A DNA stretch of 64,000 bases from Paraburkholderia sp. BCC1884 (GCF_900996225.1 NZ_CAAJGL010000090.1:186001-250000); one strand, 5' to 3'. Counted from the stretch's first letter, positions 51,404 to 61,125 are shown. The notes: generated by a model not told the origin, from the letters alone. Made by a program: numbers and translations.

Positions 51404-53359
51404 TCACGGAATTGCCATGATCTCCCCCGGAGTAAACCAGTCACTCTTTCCCCTAATGTGTGCGAGTGCCGCCGCTGGTTGCTTCGACCATAGAACAAGC
51501 GCTAAAGACTCGCGAGCTCGGCTGCAGGTGACGTATAGCAAGCGCAGGCTGCGATCGATGGTGGTTTCTTTCCCGGCATCCACATTTGAAATGTCCGTGT
51601 CGCTCAGCTCTTTGCCACCGAAGAGCTTGTCGTACGAAATCTGGAAGCCACCCGCCTGGCTATCGTCCATCACGACCATGACGTGAGGGAACTCGGAGCC
51701 CTTCACCACTTGGTGGGTAGCCAGTTCGGAGTTGCCGGCGAGATAGCGCCGGTACCTTCCAAGTTCTTCCCACGGAGCCGCAAACAGCGCGCACCAGCCG
51801 CGGCGCATCCTCGCTTGCGTGGTTTCCGTTTCCCTACGAGGGATTGGTGGGGGAGGAGGATCCGACTTGTCTGCAAACGATTCTGCCAGCCGAGCGTGCA
51901 CGTCAAATAAGTTGGCAGCCAGGATAGGCTCGATAACCTCAGTCACGGTCGCATCCTGGTCGCCACACGCCTTCGCAAAGGCTTGGATCGCCTTGAGCAT
52001 CTCGTCCGTTCGGACATACCGCTTGACCGCGTCAACCGGAAGGTGGTCGAGGCTTCCGCTGCGCCTGAGCACATCGGTCGCCGCGAATTCATTGACAGTG
52101 CCGTCAGGCCGGATACAGGCCTCAAGCTGTGCCAGCTCATTCAGAAGCAGGCGTGCGGCCGAAGGCCCATTATTCTCGCCGCTGCCGACGGGTGCAGCGG
52201 CGTTAGGGTCAATCAGGTCCATCGCCTCGTAGACCTTCAGGAACCCTCCTCGGGCCGCCACCAACTTGTGCTCAAGCGCCAAAAGCTGATAGCCGCCAAC
52301 CTTCCAAGCGTCGCCCTGGATCAACGCCCGCATTTGCTCGGCACACCAGAGTTCGCGAACGCGCTTCTCCTCTGCGGACAAGGAGGCATCCCCAATGAAC
52401 AGGCGCACCATGCCCCCCGTCTTCTCGATCCGGGGATGCTGCTTGACGCCCGTTGCCGGCTGCGTGCGGCCATGCATCTTCGATTCCCAGATATTGTTGA
52501 TGAGGGTGACGATGCGGCGCTGGCTGCGATGGTTCATCTGCAATGCAGGCCTCGCCCAACCCTCAGGCACCAAGCCCGGCAGGTCGGAATGACCGTCGGA
52601 GTAGATGCGCTGTCGGTGGTCGCCCACGAGGCCCAGCGTAAGCCCACTACCACGGGGCTCCGCGAGCACCATCAGCGCGTCCAGCATGCCTTTCATGGTG
52701 TCCTGAGACTCATCAATGAGGACTATCGGATGGCGGTCCCGCAGGATGGTCTGGAGCGTCGGCCTATTTAGCAACAACCAGGCCGTGGCGCTAAGGACGT
52801 GCGGGTGCTGGATCGCGCCGGGCCCGAAGGTGTTTCGGTCCGGATGGTAGATGAATTTCTCGGTGTTGCCGAACTGCTCGATATCCGCCTCGATCTCAGC
52901 GAACTTCGCTCGGTCGGTGGCGCTAACACCGCGCGGTTTGGCGCCGGCTTTCTCGCGTGCTTTCTCAAGCTCGATCTTCTTCACTGCAATGAGCGCATCG
53001 CGGATGTCTTCGTCGAAGCCGTCGATGAGCTCCCAGCAAAAGGAATGGATCGTCGAGACGCTGACTAGGTCGTTGCTTCCCAGACGCCCGTTTATGACCG
53101 CCACCGCGTTTTTCGTAAAAGTGACGACACGGATAGATCGACCGTTCAGGCGCAAGCGACGGCCGAGCACGCCACCGGCCTCGTGAGGCACTACCCCTGT
53201 GAGCCGGCGCAAGACCTCGACGAGCGTCCTCGTTTTTCCGGAACCGGCACCGGCGAATAGGAAGAAGCTACGCGGCGGCTGTTCGGTCAGATAGCCGCAG
53301 ATCTCCTCGACAACGCCGGCATCGCGGTCGTTGCTTTCGCGAACCACTGCGTCGCTCAT
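51404..53359 (-). CDS. gajB: UvrD/Rep-type helicase, GajB-like
   Basis: A 651-residue superfamily 1 helicase. Walker A AGAGSGKT is at 36-43; STIHSFCWELI, VLIDESQDT, VGDHRQRIY, NHRSQRRI and the motif VI-like LLYVTCSRARESL follow. Its ATG (53359) overlaps the stop of the OLD nuclease gene by four bases (ATGA). That tight pairing is the Gabija layout, in which GajB works with the GajA nuclease. It is longer than the described GajB (about 500). A longer frame from 53647 runs inside the upstream gene and is rejected. Confidence 0.87.
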   Translation of the reverse strand: MSDAVVRESNDRDAGVVEEICGYLTEQPPRSFFLFAGAGSGKTRTLVEVLRRLTGVVPHEAGGVLGRRLRLNGRSIRVVTFTKNAVAVINGRLGSNDLVSVSTIHSFCWELIDGFDEDIRDALIAVKKIELEKAREKAGAKPRGVSATDRAKFAEIEADIEQFGNTEKFIYHPDRNTFGPGAIQHPHVLSATAWLLLNRPTLQTILRDRHPIVLIDESQDTMKGMLDALMVLAEPRGSGLTLGLVGDHRQRIYSDGHSDLPGLVPEGWARPALQMNHRSQRRIVTLINNIWESKMHGRTQPATGVKQHPRIEKTGGMVRLFIGDASLSAEEKRVRELWCAEQMRALIQGDAWKVGGYQLLALEHKLVAARGGFLKVYEAMDLIDPNAAAPVGSGENNGPSAARLLLNELAQLEACIRPDGTVNEFAATDVLRRSGSLDHLPVDAVKRYVRTDEMLKAIQAFAKACGDQDATVTEVIEPILAANLFDVHARLAESFADKSDPPPPPIPRRETETTQARMRRGWCALFAAPWEELGRYRRYLAGNSELATHQVVKGSEFPHVMVVMDDSQAGGFQISYDKLFGGKELSDTDISNVDAGKETTIDRSLRLLYVTCSRARESLALVLWSKQPAAALAHIRGKSDWFTPGEIMAIP

Positions 53360-55656
53360 AGCACCACGTCCACACTCGGTTCGAGCTGCGCTTGTAGCCA
53401 CTCGAGGGCATCCGCGATGTATTTCGGACACGCGATGGTCTCGCCGGCGGCTACCTTCTCGAAGATGCTCGCGGCAAAGTCTCCCTTGCTGAAGGAATCG
53501 TGCATCAGCGCGTGCAGTGCATTTGCCAGCTCGGGATGCGTCTTGGCATCGGCGACCATCGAGGCGGCTGCGCCCAGCGCGCCAGTCGGCGGTTTTGTCT
53601 TTTTGCCGTCCTTGTCTTCCTTGTCTTTGGACAGGTCTTTGAACCACTCCATGTTGCTCAATATGAGCGAGTCTTCAAAGGAACTCGGCCAAGTGTTGCC
53701 TGCCTCAGTGACCGGCAGCTGCCAAGCGAAGCGCACCATGCACTCAGCAACCTCGGTCCACGTCAGGTGTTCGGGCTTGGGGGCCTTGAAGTCGTCCAGC
53801 TGCACGAACTTCGGATGCCAATTGCGCAGCGTCGCATTGCCACACTCCAGCCCCGCTTGACCGGTGTTGGCCACCGCCACCCGCACCGGCTGGCCTTTGG
53901 CGCCAATCTTCACTTCCACGGGGTCAATGTCGGTGATGACGACGGTGGGGATGCGCAGCCTCTCAACCAGAGGCTTCAATCGATGGGCGTGGCTGCCGCC
54001 GATGTCCAGAAAAGAGACGTAACGCCTGTTCAGAGACTCGTAGTCACGCTCCATGAACAGCGGCACCAGCATGCGCTCGGCCACACCCTCCACAAAGATG
54101 GCCGCGTTGGCGAACAGCAGGTCGGTGTGTTGAACCCGGAAGTAGCGCTCGGCGAATTGACGCGTCGCGTCATCGCTGCCGAAGACCTGCCCCAGATTGA
54201 CGACTTCTGTGGTGGGCATCGGGTGGTCCTTGGATTTGGCGATGCGCCGTACATAGCGGAGCCGATCGAAGTTCTCAGCGTGAGCGAGGTGACTCGAATG
54301 GGTGCTGATGAGCAACTGGCTCTTCAGCGCCGTCGCCTCCTTGTCGGTCGGGCTGATGAGCTTGTGAGCCTTATCTGGAAAAATTCGTTGCACTTGGACA
54401 TGCAGGTGGGCCTCCGGCTCCTCGATCATCACCAGATGTACCGGCGTTGGTGAGCCTTTTTCGGGATTCAGGCGAGCGGTCTTGAAGGAGACCAACTGAT
54501 AACTTAGCGACTGGAGGTTCTGGTAGCCCAAGCCGATGGAGTATTCCGGCAGTAAGTCTTCCGCCGATTCCTTCCTCATGCTGTACTGGACGGCGGTGCC
54601 GTGGTCGAGCAAGTCGGCCGTGTGAATGCGAGTCCGGAAGCGGATTTCCTGAGGGTCGTGCAGCCCGGGGTAGCCGAGCTCCTTGACCTCCTCAACGGAG
54701 GGAGCGATGGCGTCGTGGATCTTCCGGTCGAGCTCCTTCTGCGCCTCGGCCACGGCCTTGATAAGATCGGCGCGGTGACCGTGCCCGGTCGCGGCTACGT
54801 TCAGGTGCCGCCGTGCAAATTGCAGCAACTGGTTGGAGAACATGCCCACGCGATGAGGACCGGAGGTCGATCGAGAGCCTGACTCCTCGCTGCCCAAGCC
54901 GCGCTGCGCTGCTACGAAATCGACGCGAATCAGCTTTGACAAATGCTTGCGCTCGATTGGCAGCGCGTCTGCCGCCAAAACCTGCGTCTTGTAGGCCCCC
55001 TTCCCGTCCAACGGATTGTTCTCTGCGTCTAGCTTGTAGGCCCTGACCTGCCCCATCTTCGAAGGTTCACGTAACCAATAGTCGAGTAGATCAATGGGCC
55101 ACGCCAGCGAATCACTGCCCATGTCCTTCACGGGAAGGCGGGCCGTGCGATACGACCAGGCCAACTCCTTGAGCGAATCGAGATCGGTCGCCGGCTCCAG
55201 GCGCAACCGAACACCGACCGCGCCATCCTGCCAATTAAACTTCGACAGGAACGGTGCCACGAAGTGGTACATGCCCGCCTCTGCATTGAACCAAAGGTCG
55301 AGCGTCGGCATCGCCGACAGCAGTGTGGCGAGCTGAGCCGCCCAGTCATTGGTATCGGTGCCCGCAGCCGTTGTCGGATCTTCGTCAAGCGCCTCCCATT
55401 GCTTTCCCATTTCCCGCAGCTTCGTCCACTGCGACAGGCTGATATCGAAGGCACCGAACGCCGAGCCATCTGAGAGGAAATTCCGCAATGCCGCGAGCAC
55501 CGAGGTCTTACCACTGTTGTTAGCTCCGACGAGAATGGTAGTCTTTTCGTCGATCTCAAGTTGGACCTTGCCCAGTCGACGGAACTGGCAAAGCTCCAAG
55601 AATCGGAGGCTAACGCTTCCCGAACTGGGAGTGACAACAGCTTCTTTTTCGGTCAT
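53356..55656 (-). CDS. gajA: OLD-family ATP-dependent endonuclease, GajA-like
   Basis: A 766-residue protein. An ABC-type ATPase half has Walker A GANNSGKT 44-51 and a signature/Walker B region near 400 (HLVMIEEPEAHLH). A C-terminal TOPRIM half has E523 in FVEGVAER, DIGGSHAH, and D576-I-D578. This is the OLD class 2/GajA plan: ATP-gated DNA nicking and cutting. GajA proteins described are near 580 residues; here about 190 extra residues lie mainly at the end and in the middle, so it is a large variant. First gene of the operon with gajB. Intact. Confidence 0.88.
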   Translation of the reverse strand: MTEKEAVVTPSSGSVSLRFLELCQFRRLGKVQLEIDEKTTILVGANNSGKTSVLAALRNFLSDGSAFGAFDISLSQWTKLREMGKQWEALDEDPTTAAGTDTNDWAAQLATLLSAMPTLDLWFNAEAGMYHFVAPFLSKFNWQDGAVGVRLRLEPATDLDSLKELAWSYRTARLPVKDMGSDSLAWPIDLLDYWLREPSKMGQVRAYKLDAENNPLDGKGAYKTQVLAADALPIERKHLSKLIRVDFVAAQRGLGSEESGSRSTSGPHRVGMFSNQLLQFARRHLNVAATGHGHRADLIKAVAEAQKELDRKIHDAIAPSVEEVKELGYPGLHDPQEIRFRTRIHTADLLDHGTAVQYSMRKESAEDLLPEYSIGLGYQNLQSLSYQLVSFKTARLNPEKGSPTPVHLVMIEEPEAHLHVQVQRIFPDKAHKLISPTDKEATALKSQLLISTHSSHLAHAENFDRLRYVRRIAKSKDHPMPTTEVVNLGQVFGSDDATRQFAERYFRVQHTDLLFANAAIFVEGVAERMLVPLFMERDYESLNRRYVSFLDIGGSHAHRLKPLVERLRIPTVVITDIDPVEVKIGAKGQPVRVAVANTGQAGLECGNATLRNWHPKFVQLDDFKAPKPEHLTWTEVAECMVRFAWQLPVTEAGNTWPSSFEDSLILSNMEWFKDLSKDKEDKDGKKTKPPTGALGAAASMVADAKTHPELANALHALMHDSFSKGDFAASIFEKVAAGETIACPKYIADALEWLQAQLEPSVDVVL

Positions 55657-56037
55657 GGCCTTGTGTATTCGTTACTTATCGACCGTGCTTTGCACGGACT
55701 AGCGTCACGTGAGGCTCGACACTGTGCTGCACGGTTCGATCCGTGCGTGACCTCTCGAGCTCCTCAGCATTCAGAGTGGAATGCTAATCCCAAAAGAAGC
55801 CCATCCGGAAGCTCTTCCTCGCCATTTACCGTAAAGCTAGGACTTAGGTCATTGCGACATGCGTGACAGAGAACAAGAGAGGCTCCGAAATCGTGCTACC
55901 CGGCGTAGCCCTTTCCCGAGCCCACCTTGTTGACTTCGGGACTTCCATCGAGTGGAAGCCGTCAGAAAGAATGCAAACTGACTCACGCCGTCATGCGCGG
56001 TGGGCTAAGGTCGGCGCTTTAGATCCTACAGCTCGAT
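55657..56037. other. Gap between Gabija-like pair and unknown gene
   Basis: About 380 bases with no supported gene or clear terminator. The minus-strand promoter of the OLD nuclease gene must lie at its left end. Confidence 0.4.
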
Positions 56038-56949
56038 CTACACAGTGAGGAATTTTTGATACTTCGCGGCGAGCAATGCAAACTCGCCCCATCCCAAACC
56101 TGATACCGCCAATCCGACGCCGTTCGATGTGATTTTTCCCCAAAAGAGCACGATACGACCTGCAGATTCGTCGTTGATACCTTTCTCCTCTTGCTCGCCC
56201 GCTGGGACCTTGATCGTGAAATCGACAATATCCGGATGAGCCTGCAGTCTGGTCATGCGGATATTGGTAGGCTTTGGGTGAATACCGGCATTCCGGGAAC
56301 GCAGGATGGTTCCGTAATAGAGGCGAGGAACTGCGCATTCCTCTGTTACAGTCGCAATGTCGATCAAGATGTCGCTTAGCTTGCGAGCAACATCGGTGCT
56401 AGGAAGCACGAAGTACTTGTAGAGATTGACATCAAAGCGCCGGCACAACCCTGCAATTGTCGTGATCCTGCTGGGAAGCGCAAACGTTTCGCCGCGATGC
56501 CTCCCAATGGGAACTTCTGCGACTGGCCCAACGTTATCCTCGACAGCACTTTGCCCGTACGGCTCGGCGTCTCCATGCGGTTTGAGCGGCCGGTCTGCCA
56601 TAAAGGAACTGATAATCGCGAGCTGGTCACTCGCAATAGCCTGCTTCGCATCTTCTTCCGTCAGATACCTCTTCCCGTCGGCCAGTGGCGTGCGAAGTGA
56701 GCAAGGTATCTCACGGTAGGTTGACCGGTGCATAAAGCAGCATGATCGACCATTCGAAAAGCGATCCTTGTCTTTCGGCGAGCGGGATATGGGCGTGAAG
56801 CATTCAGGACAATAGAGGCTATCCTCCATGTCCGCTGTATATTCCGAAGGAATCACCATATCGGCATTCGTCGGCCGCACGCGATTCGCCCCGTCATAGC
56901 TCCAATTTGGATCGTGCAAGGCATGATTGATTCTATTGCTGGAAGCCAT
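56038..56949 (-). CDS. Zinc-finger-bearing protein of unknown function
   Basis: A 303-residue protein from ATG 56949 (an upstream start at 56973 is possible). Near residue 45-75 is YCPECFTPISR followed by RSCCFMHRS, a likely C-C-C-H zinc site. The C-terminal 170 residues are beta-rich (YYGTILRS, VDFTIKVPAG, RIVLFWGKITSNGVGLAVSGLGW). No family is recognised. It stands alone between the Gabija-like pair and the satellite replication module, in a region where defence genes are common, but there is no direct evidence for that role. Confidence 0.55.
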   Translation of the reverse strand: MASSNRINHALHDPNWSYDGANRVRPTNADMVIPSEYTADMEDSLYCPECFTPISRSPKDKDRFSNGRSCCFMHRSTYREIPCSLRTPLADGKRYLTEEDAKQAIASDQLAIISSFMADRPLKPHGDAEPYGQSAVEDNVGPVAEVPIGRHRGETFALPSRITTIAGLCRRFDVNLYKYFVLPSTDVARKLSDILIDIATVTEECAVPRLYYGTILRSRNAGIHPKPTNIRMTRLQAHPDIVDFTIKVPAGEQEEKGINDESAGRIVLFWGKITSNGVGLAVSGLGWGEFALLAAKYQKFLTV

Positions 56950-57172
56950 CCCGTATCCCGTCGACCTGTGCATCGATTCTAGCTAATTTACCGCAGTTCG
57001 CTTGACGCAGTTCCTCCGCTCATCGCTTGCAGGTACCGCCCCTTGTCGCGATATGATCACGACATTAATCGAATTATCGGCAGCCCGCCGAAAAGCTGAA
57101 CAGGCATTTCACGATGTAGGTGATTGCGACCGGTAAGCTCGGAGCAATCCACAATACGACTATGGCCTACGA

Positions 57173-57799
57173 CTATCGGTCAAAGTACCTCGTACCGAAT
57201 AGCTTATCGTCCTCGGTTCGATCTCTCGGTACTTGGTTGGACTTCGCCATGTAGTTTTCGATGAACAGGCGCAGGGAGTCACGCTTCGGATCATTACGAC
57301 GATTGACTTGCCCGAGGCCGACCCCCCATCGATGCTCTAAATCCGCCTTATAGGCATTGGAATTCCAATAGGTACCCCGTCCTTTCGTGATGTCGTGCTC
57401 CCAATACTCACCTAGCGCCCTACAGATCGGCACATCAGCTCTGCGGTCACCTCGATAGAAAACGAGAAGATGCAGATGTAATCCTGAGCGTTTACCTTCT
57501 TCGAGTTTCCAGATTACCCCACGAATGCCTCGCAACAACTCACTGTCGTAGTCTTCCATGTGGCGGAAGAATCGATCTCGATGACCTTGGATGGTGCTAA
57601 GCGTCATGTCTTCGCGATAAAGCTTTTTATAGTTCAGTGTCGGGAAGAGAAGCAGATAGCGTGAGCTGTCGTCGAACATTTTTTCTTCAAAATTCAAACC
57701 TTTACGTCTATTCCTGCGGACTCTCGCTTGTTCAGCCTTACGGCGTCTGATCGCATCGTTACGGCTGATGCCATCGTCATAGCGGTTTTCATCAAACAT
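57173..57799 (-). CDS. Inovirus Gp2-like / YfjJ-type HUH replication protein
   Basis: A 208-residue protein. GLHLHLLVFYRGD has H108-x-H110, the metal-binding HUH motif of rolling-circle Rep and relaxase enzymes, and fits the YagK/YfjJ C-terminal family annotated as inovirus-type Gp2. The C-terminal GQVNRRNDPKRDSLRLFIENYMAKS fits the same family; a catalytic tyrosine may be in this region (Y198 or nearby). It would nick a strand at an origin. It is downstream of the AAA ATPase gene with a long hairpin between. Confidence 0.78.
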   Translation of the reverse strand: MFDENRYDDGISRNDAIRRRKAEQARVRRNRRKGLNFEEKMFDDSSRYLLLFPTLNYKKLYREDMTLSTIQGHRDRFFRHMEDYDSELLRGIRGVIWKLEEGKRSGLHLHLLVFYRGDRRADVPICRALGEYWEHDITKGRGTYWNSNAYKADLEHRWGVGLGQVNRRNDPKRDSLRLFIENYMAKSNQVPRDRTEDDKLFGTRYFDR

Positions 57800-57991
57800 G
57801 ATTGATCTCGTCTGTGGTTATGCCAACGGATCAACTGTGCTGATATTTTTTTATTCGATATGAGGATCGTGTAACTGATAGCCACCCTCACTCATCGTTC
57901 ATGTGATTGCTTTGATTTATATTCGATTGGATAGTGGTATTCGTTTATCTATTCCATAAAAAGCAATGACAAGGACAGGGAAACAGCCTGC

Positions 57992-58051
57992 TGCAAGACA
58001 AATCCCCGACGTAGCTCGCAGCCAACGTCAGGGAAATGGGATTTTTTTGCA
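57992..58051. repeat. Long imperfect hairpin between AAA ATPase and HUH genes
   Basis: Nested inverted repeats: TGCAA with TTGCA, AAATCCC with GGGATTT, and GACGT with ACGTC, enclosing a central loop. No T-run follows on the minus strand, so a normal terminator is less likely; it could be an origin or nick-site hairpin for the HUH protein, or a processed mRNA end. Confidence 0.5.
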
Positions 58052-58086
58052 TGGGCTTTTATGTCGCCATCAACAAGGTCAAACGA

Positions 58087-59535
58087 TCATGATCGATCTC
58101 CCCCCCGGCTCATGTAGGTCATGAATGTTTCCCGCGTCGAAAGCTGGTCTGGAAGGTTCATCTCGTCCAGCCAGAAAGGAGCTGATTCATCGGGTGAGCC
58201 ATCACCCGCTTCAGGCAGATTGCGCTCTTCTGCCCAAAACTGGGTCGAGTCTCCCGACTTTTCGTCTTGGTCGTGTTTTTCGTCTTTTCCGTCTTTTTCG
58301 ACTTTGGGGATGTCATCGTCATAGCGACCCTCATCACGCGAGCCACGCTCCTGGTAGCGGCTTCTCGGACGATCAGACTCATCGCGACGACGGATACGGC
58401 GATCCTCCTGGTGGTCAGCACGCGAACGGTCACGAAGATTGTCAAAATCCGAGACTGAAAGCACCCAGTACCATGCGCCACGCGAGTACCCAGGCTCCTT
58501 CATCGACTTCCCACCCAGCTCCGCCAGTGCCTTGCGCAGGTTCTCGGGCGTATAGCCCTGGGCCTGCCCACTGCTGATTGCCTCGTTAGCCTGCACCGGA
58601 CCACCGCGAAGCAGGTCACCGATGAATTCCATTTCAGACACCAACTCATCCTCGACGGCCGCAGTATTGGACTCGGCAGCGCGGACAATGGCCTCAGGGT
58701 CACCGATCAAATCTTGCGTGTCCCACTTCAAAGCAGTCGCATCAGCGATGCCATTTTCCGCCTCAAGGCGGACAGAGTCGATCGTGAAGGCATGGCCGCC
58801 ATCGGTGGGACCAAGATTAGACTTGCCACGAACCAGCACACCACGAACGGGATTCTCCCGAGACGTTCCAGTACCTGCAATCCTGCTGACGAACAGTACG
58901 ACACGAGAGACAGCCAGGTAGGCAACGCTACCGTTGATGCGATCCGCCAACTTCTTCTTTGACGAGGCTTTCGCCAGATGGCGCACACCGATGATGGCGA
59001 GACCTTCCTGTTCGGCCAGCAAGATCAGGGGTTCGAGGTATTTGCGCACGGCATCGTTATTGTTCGTGTTGCCGGAACCCGATGGCAGCGGGTCGATAGC
59101 GATGACGCGAACATCGATCCCATCGGCGCGCAATCGCTTGATTTCGCTGACCAGCTCAGGCATGTCCGAGGGGCGGAAATATCGTTTCTTGCCATGCTCT
59201 GCCATGCCACGCAAAACCAGGACATTTTCCAGGTTGGCACCTGCGGCAATGAGGCGACCCATGACCGTTTCCTGAATGCTGTCTTCGCTCGTCCAGTACA
59301 GGCAAAACACTTTAGGCGCACGAGTGCCATCGGGAAGCAACCCGCCTGTGGAGAACGCCGCGAGCAGATCGGCCAGCAAGGTCGTTTTGCCGGAACCCGG
59401 CTCGCCGACCAGCAGGTGCAGTTTGCCGATGGCAAGCCAGAATTTCCAAAGCCACTCGATTGCCAGGAGCGCAATGTCGGAGGCATGTTCGATGATGGGG
59501 CCGTTGCGCTTTGGCGAAGAGTTAGCGTTATGCAT
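58087..59535 (-). CDS. RepA-like hexameric AAA ATPase (replicative helicase type)
   Basis: A 482-residue protein from ATG 59535, with GGGAGG upstream. The RecA-like domain has Walker A GEPGSGKT at 44-51, CLYWTSEDS, VIAIDPLPSG (Walker B) and GVRHLAK. This matches plasmid RepA/DnaB-like helicase loaders of satellites and plasmids. From about residue 280 the chain becomes charged and disordered (RRRDESDRPRSRYQERG, KDGKDEKHDQDEKSGD), a long acidic/basic tail. Its ATG overlaps the upstream gene by 8 bases. Confidence 0.85.
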   Translation of the reverse strand: MHNANSSPKRNGPIIEHASDIALLAIEWLWKFWLAIGKLHLLVGEPGSGKTTLLADLLAAFSTGGLLPDGTRAPKVFCLYWTSEDSIQETVMGRLIAAGANLENVLVLRGMAEHGKKRYFRPSDMPELVSEIKRLRADGIDVRVIAIDPLPSGSGNTNNNDAVRKYLEPLILLAEQEGLAIIGVRHLAKASSKKKLADRINGSVAYLAVSRVVLFVSRIAGTGTSRENPVRGVLVRGKSNLGPTDGGHAFTIDSVRLEAENGIADATALKWDTQDLIGDPEAIVRAAESNTAAVEDELVSEMEFIGDLLRGGPVQANEAISSGQAQGYTPENLRKALAELGGKSMKEPGYSRGAWYWVLSVSDFDNLRDRSRADHQEDRRIRRRDESDRPRSRYQERGSRDEGRYDDDIPKVEKDGKDEKHDQDEKSGDSTQFWAEERNLPEAGDGSPDESAPFWLDEMNLPDQLSTRETFMTYMSRGGDRS

Positions 59536-60643
59536 AATGATCCTCCCCACGCTGGGCGCCTACCATGGCAGACAGAATGGGCGTGAAGGTAGGCAGCACT
59601 TCGGCCCCCTTTGCCCGGACATACTTTTCGCGCAAGGCGCGGCACTCAAGTTCGAGCAGGAGCGAGGCCTTTTTTGCGATGTCGTTAGGTTCGATCAAGC
59701 CGCACCACGAGCATTGCGGCTCTCTCCAATGGTGGGTATGTCCATCGCCATCCGTCACCTCGTCCCACAGGCGGTGTACCTCGTCTGCGAGGTCTTTCAA
59801 TGCAGTGATCCTACGGCTATCGACCAGAAAAACCGCACCGAGATATAAGCCATGGACTCGCGAGAAATTGACCGTGATGACACCACCTCGAAGCAGATCC
59901 TTGACGGATACCGCGGAGTCGAGACCAGCTTGCAGGGTATGCATGTCGTTCTCGATCAAGGCGATATGGGGCCGATGCAGTATGTCGGGCTTGTGAGGCA
60001 CCTTTTCACCCGACATTTCCTGTTGCAACAGACGTTCGTTACCCTTCGCGCGCTCGTGTAGCGAATACGCGGCCGCCTCGTTTGCCGGGACGAAAGTCTT
60101 ACGCAAAAGTGCCACCTTGTGCGCGAACACCGGCTCGTTACCGGAAAAAGCGGCTTCGACGGTATGCTTGGCTGTCATCGAATCGGCATCGCTCCTGCGT
60201 TGCCACTGGATTGCGCGCGCTATAGCTTGGGTGCGCTCCCCTTGATCGCGAACCCGTTCGAACAGGTCGCGGATAGACAAGTCCATTTCCCTGCAGTCGG
60301 CCATTGTGCCAACAAGCTGGTTGAAACGGCTCGGCAGCAAGTTGCGCAGCAGGACGTCAATGACGGGAGCAAGGTCACAGTCGGGACTCGGAAGGTCTCG
60401 GCACACCTTCAGGCGACCGATTTGATTATCCAGTTCCTGTTCGCTCAAGAACATGCGACGTCCATTGAAAATCTGCGCAGTAAGCTTGACCGCCGCACGC
60501 AGCTTTCGGGGGTAATCGTCCACAAACGAATACGTGGTGCCGTCAAGGCAATGGGCGATGCCGTAGTCAATGCCTGCTTGCTGGATGCAAACATCATGCT
60601 TGCTCGGGCTAAGCGCATCGTTCGCGTAGGAAGTGTTGTTCAT
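59528..60643 (-). CDS. Satellite-module protein of unknown function
   Basis: A 371-residue protein from ATG 60643, whose first base is shared with the AlpA stop (TGATG). Mainly helical. Near the end HHWREPQCSWCG supplies H, H, C and C that could bind zinc. It lies between AlpA and the RepA-like ATPase in a fully overlapping operon, so it is probably a replication or regulatory accessory such as a primase-associated factor; no motif proves this. Confidence 0.65.
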   Translation of the reverse strand: MNNTSYANDALSPSKHDVCIQQAGIDYGIAHCLDGTTYSFVDDYPRKLRAAVKLTAQIFNGRRMFLSEQELDNQIGRLKVCRDLPSPDCDLAPVIDVLLRNLLPSRFNQLVGTMADCREMDLSIRDLFERVRDQGERTQAIARAIQWQRRSDADSMTAKHTVEAAFSGNEPVFAHKVALLRKTFVPANEAAAYSLHERAKGNERLLQQEMSGEKVPHKPDILHRPHIALIENDMHTLQAGLDSAVSVKDLLRGGVITVNFSRVHGLYLGAVFLVDSRRITALKDLADEVHRLWDEVTDGDGHTHHWREPQCSWCGLIEPNDIAKKASLLLELECRALREKYVRAKGAEVLPTFTPILSAMVGAQRGEDHYA

Positions 60644-60954
60644 CACACCACCGCCTTTTCGCTAGGAATGCCACGAACGCGAGGGCGCGACGCGATATAG
60701 GCCAAAACCTCACTGAGCCGGTAGCGTACCGACTTCCGTCCTAACCGAACGCCAACGGGGTGAGCCGCGTCATAGGCGTTGGATGCCCGATTCATTTTCT
60801 CATACGCACCGCTGCGACTATCCCCGGTAAGCTTGATCAGCTCTTTGATGTCGATAAGTCGATCGCAACAGAAATCAATAGGGTTACTAACTGATACAAC
60901 ATCAGCTTCTGCTTTCAATCGGGCAGCAGACAGCCCTGAAGATACGTGATTCAC
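60643..60954 (-). CDS. AlpA-type HTH regulator / excisionase-like
   Basis: A 103-residue protein from GTG 60954, with AAAGGAG five bases upstream. LIDIKELIKLTGDSRSGAYEKMNR and SVRYRLSEVLAYIASRPR form the MerR-like AlpA HTH fold used as excisionase or operon regulator in prophage satellites. It heads the operon AlpA, unknown, RepA-like ATPase. Two perfect palindromes 170-220 bases upstream are candidate operators. The longer frame from 61146 has no ribosome site. Confidence 0.82.
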   Translation of the reverse strand: MNHVSSGLSAARLKAEADVVSVSNPIDFCCDRLIDIKELIKLTGDSRSGAYEKMNRASNAYDAAHPVGVRLGRKSVRYRLSEVLAYIASRPRVRGIPSEKAVV

Positions 60955-61125
60955 GCCCACTCCTTTCCGCCTTTGCGGAATCGTTGAACAGTAGATATTC
61001 GAAAGTGAAGTTCGCGCGGGAAAAAACACGGCGCGATTAGGCAGAGCGGAACCCTCGATGCGTTGATCGAAACGGTTGCGCCTGAACTGGGGGTTTCTGT
61101 GTATTACCCGTGACGGGCTTATATG

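Noticed and set aside
53360..53647. N-terminal extension of the GajB-like helicase
   Set aside because: It lies inside the OLD nuclease gene in another frame; ATG 53359 with ATGA overlap is the natural start.
53500..54453. 317-residue plus-strand frame
   Set aside because: Antisense to the OLD nuclease gene with its TOPRIM motifs.
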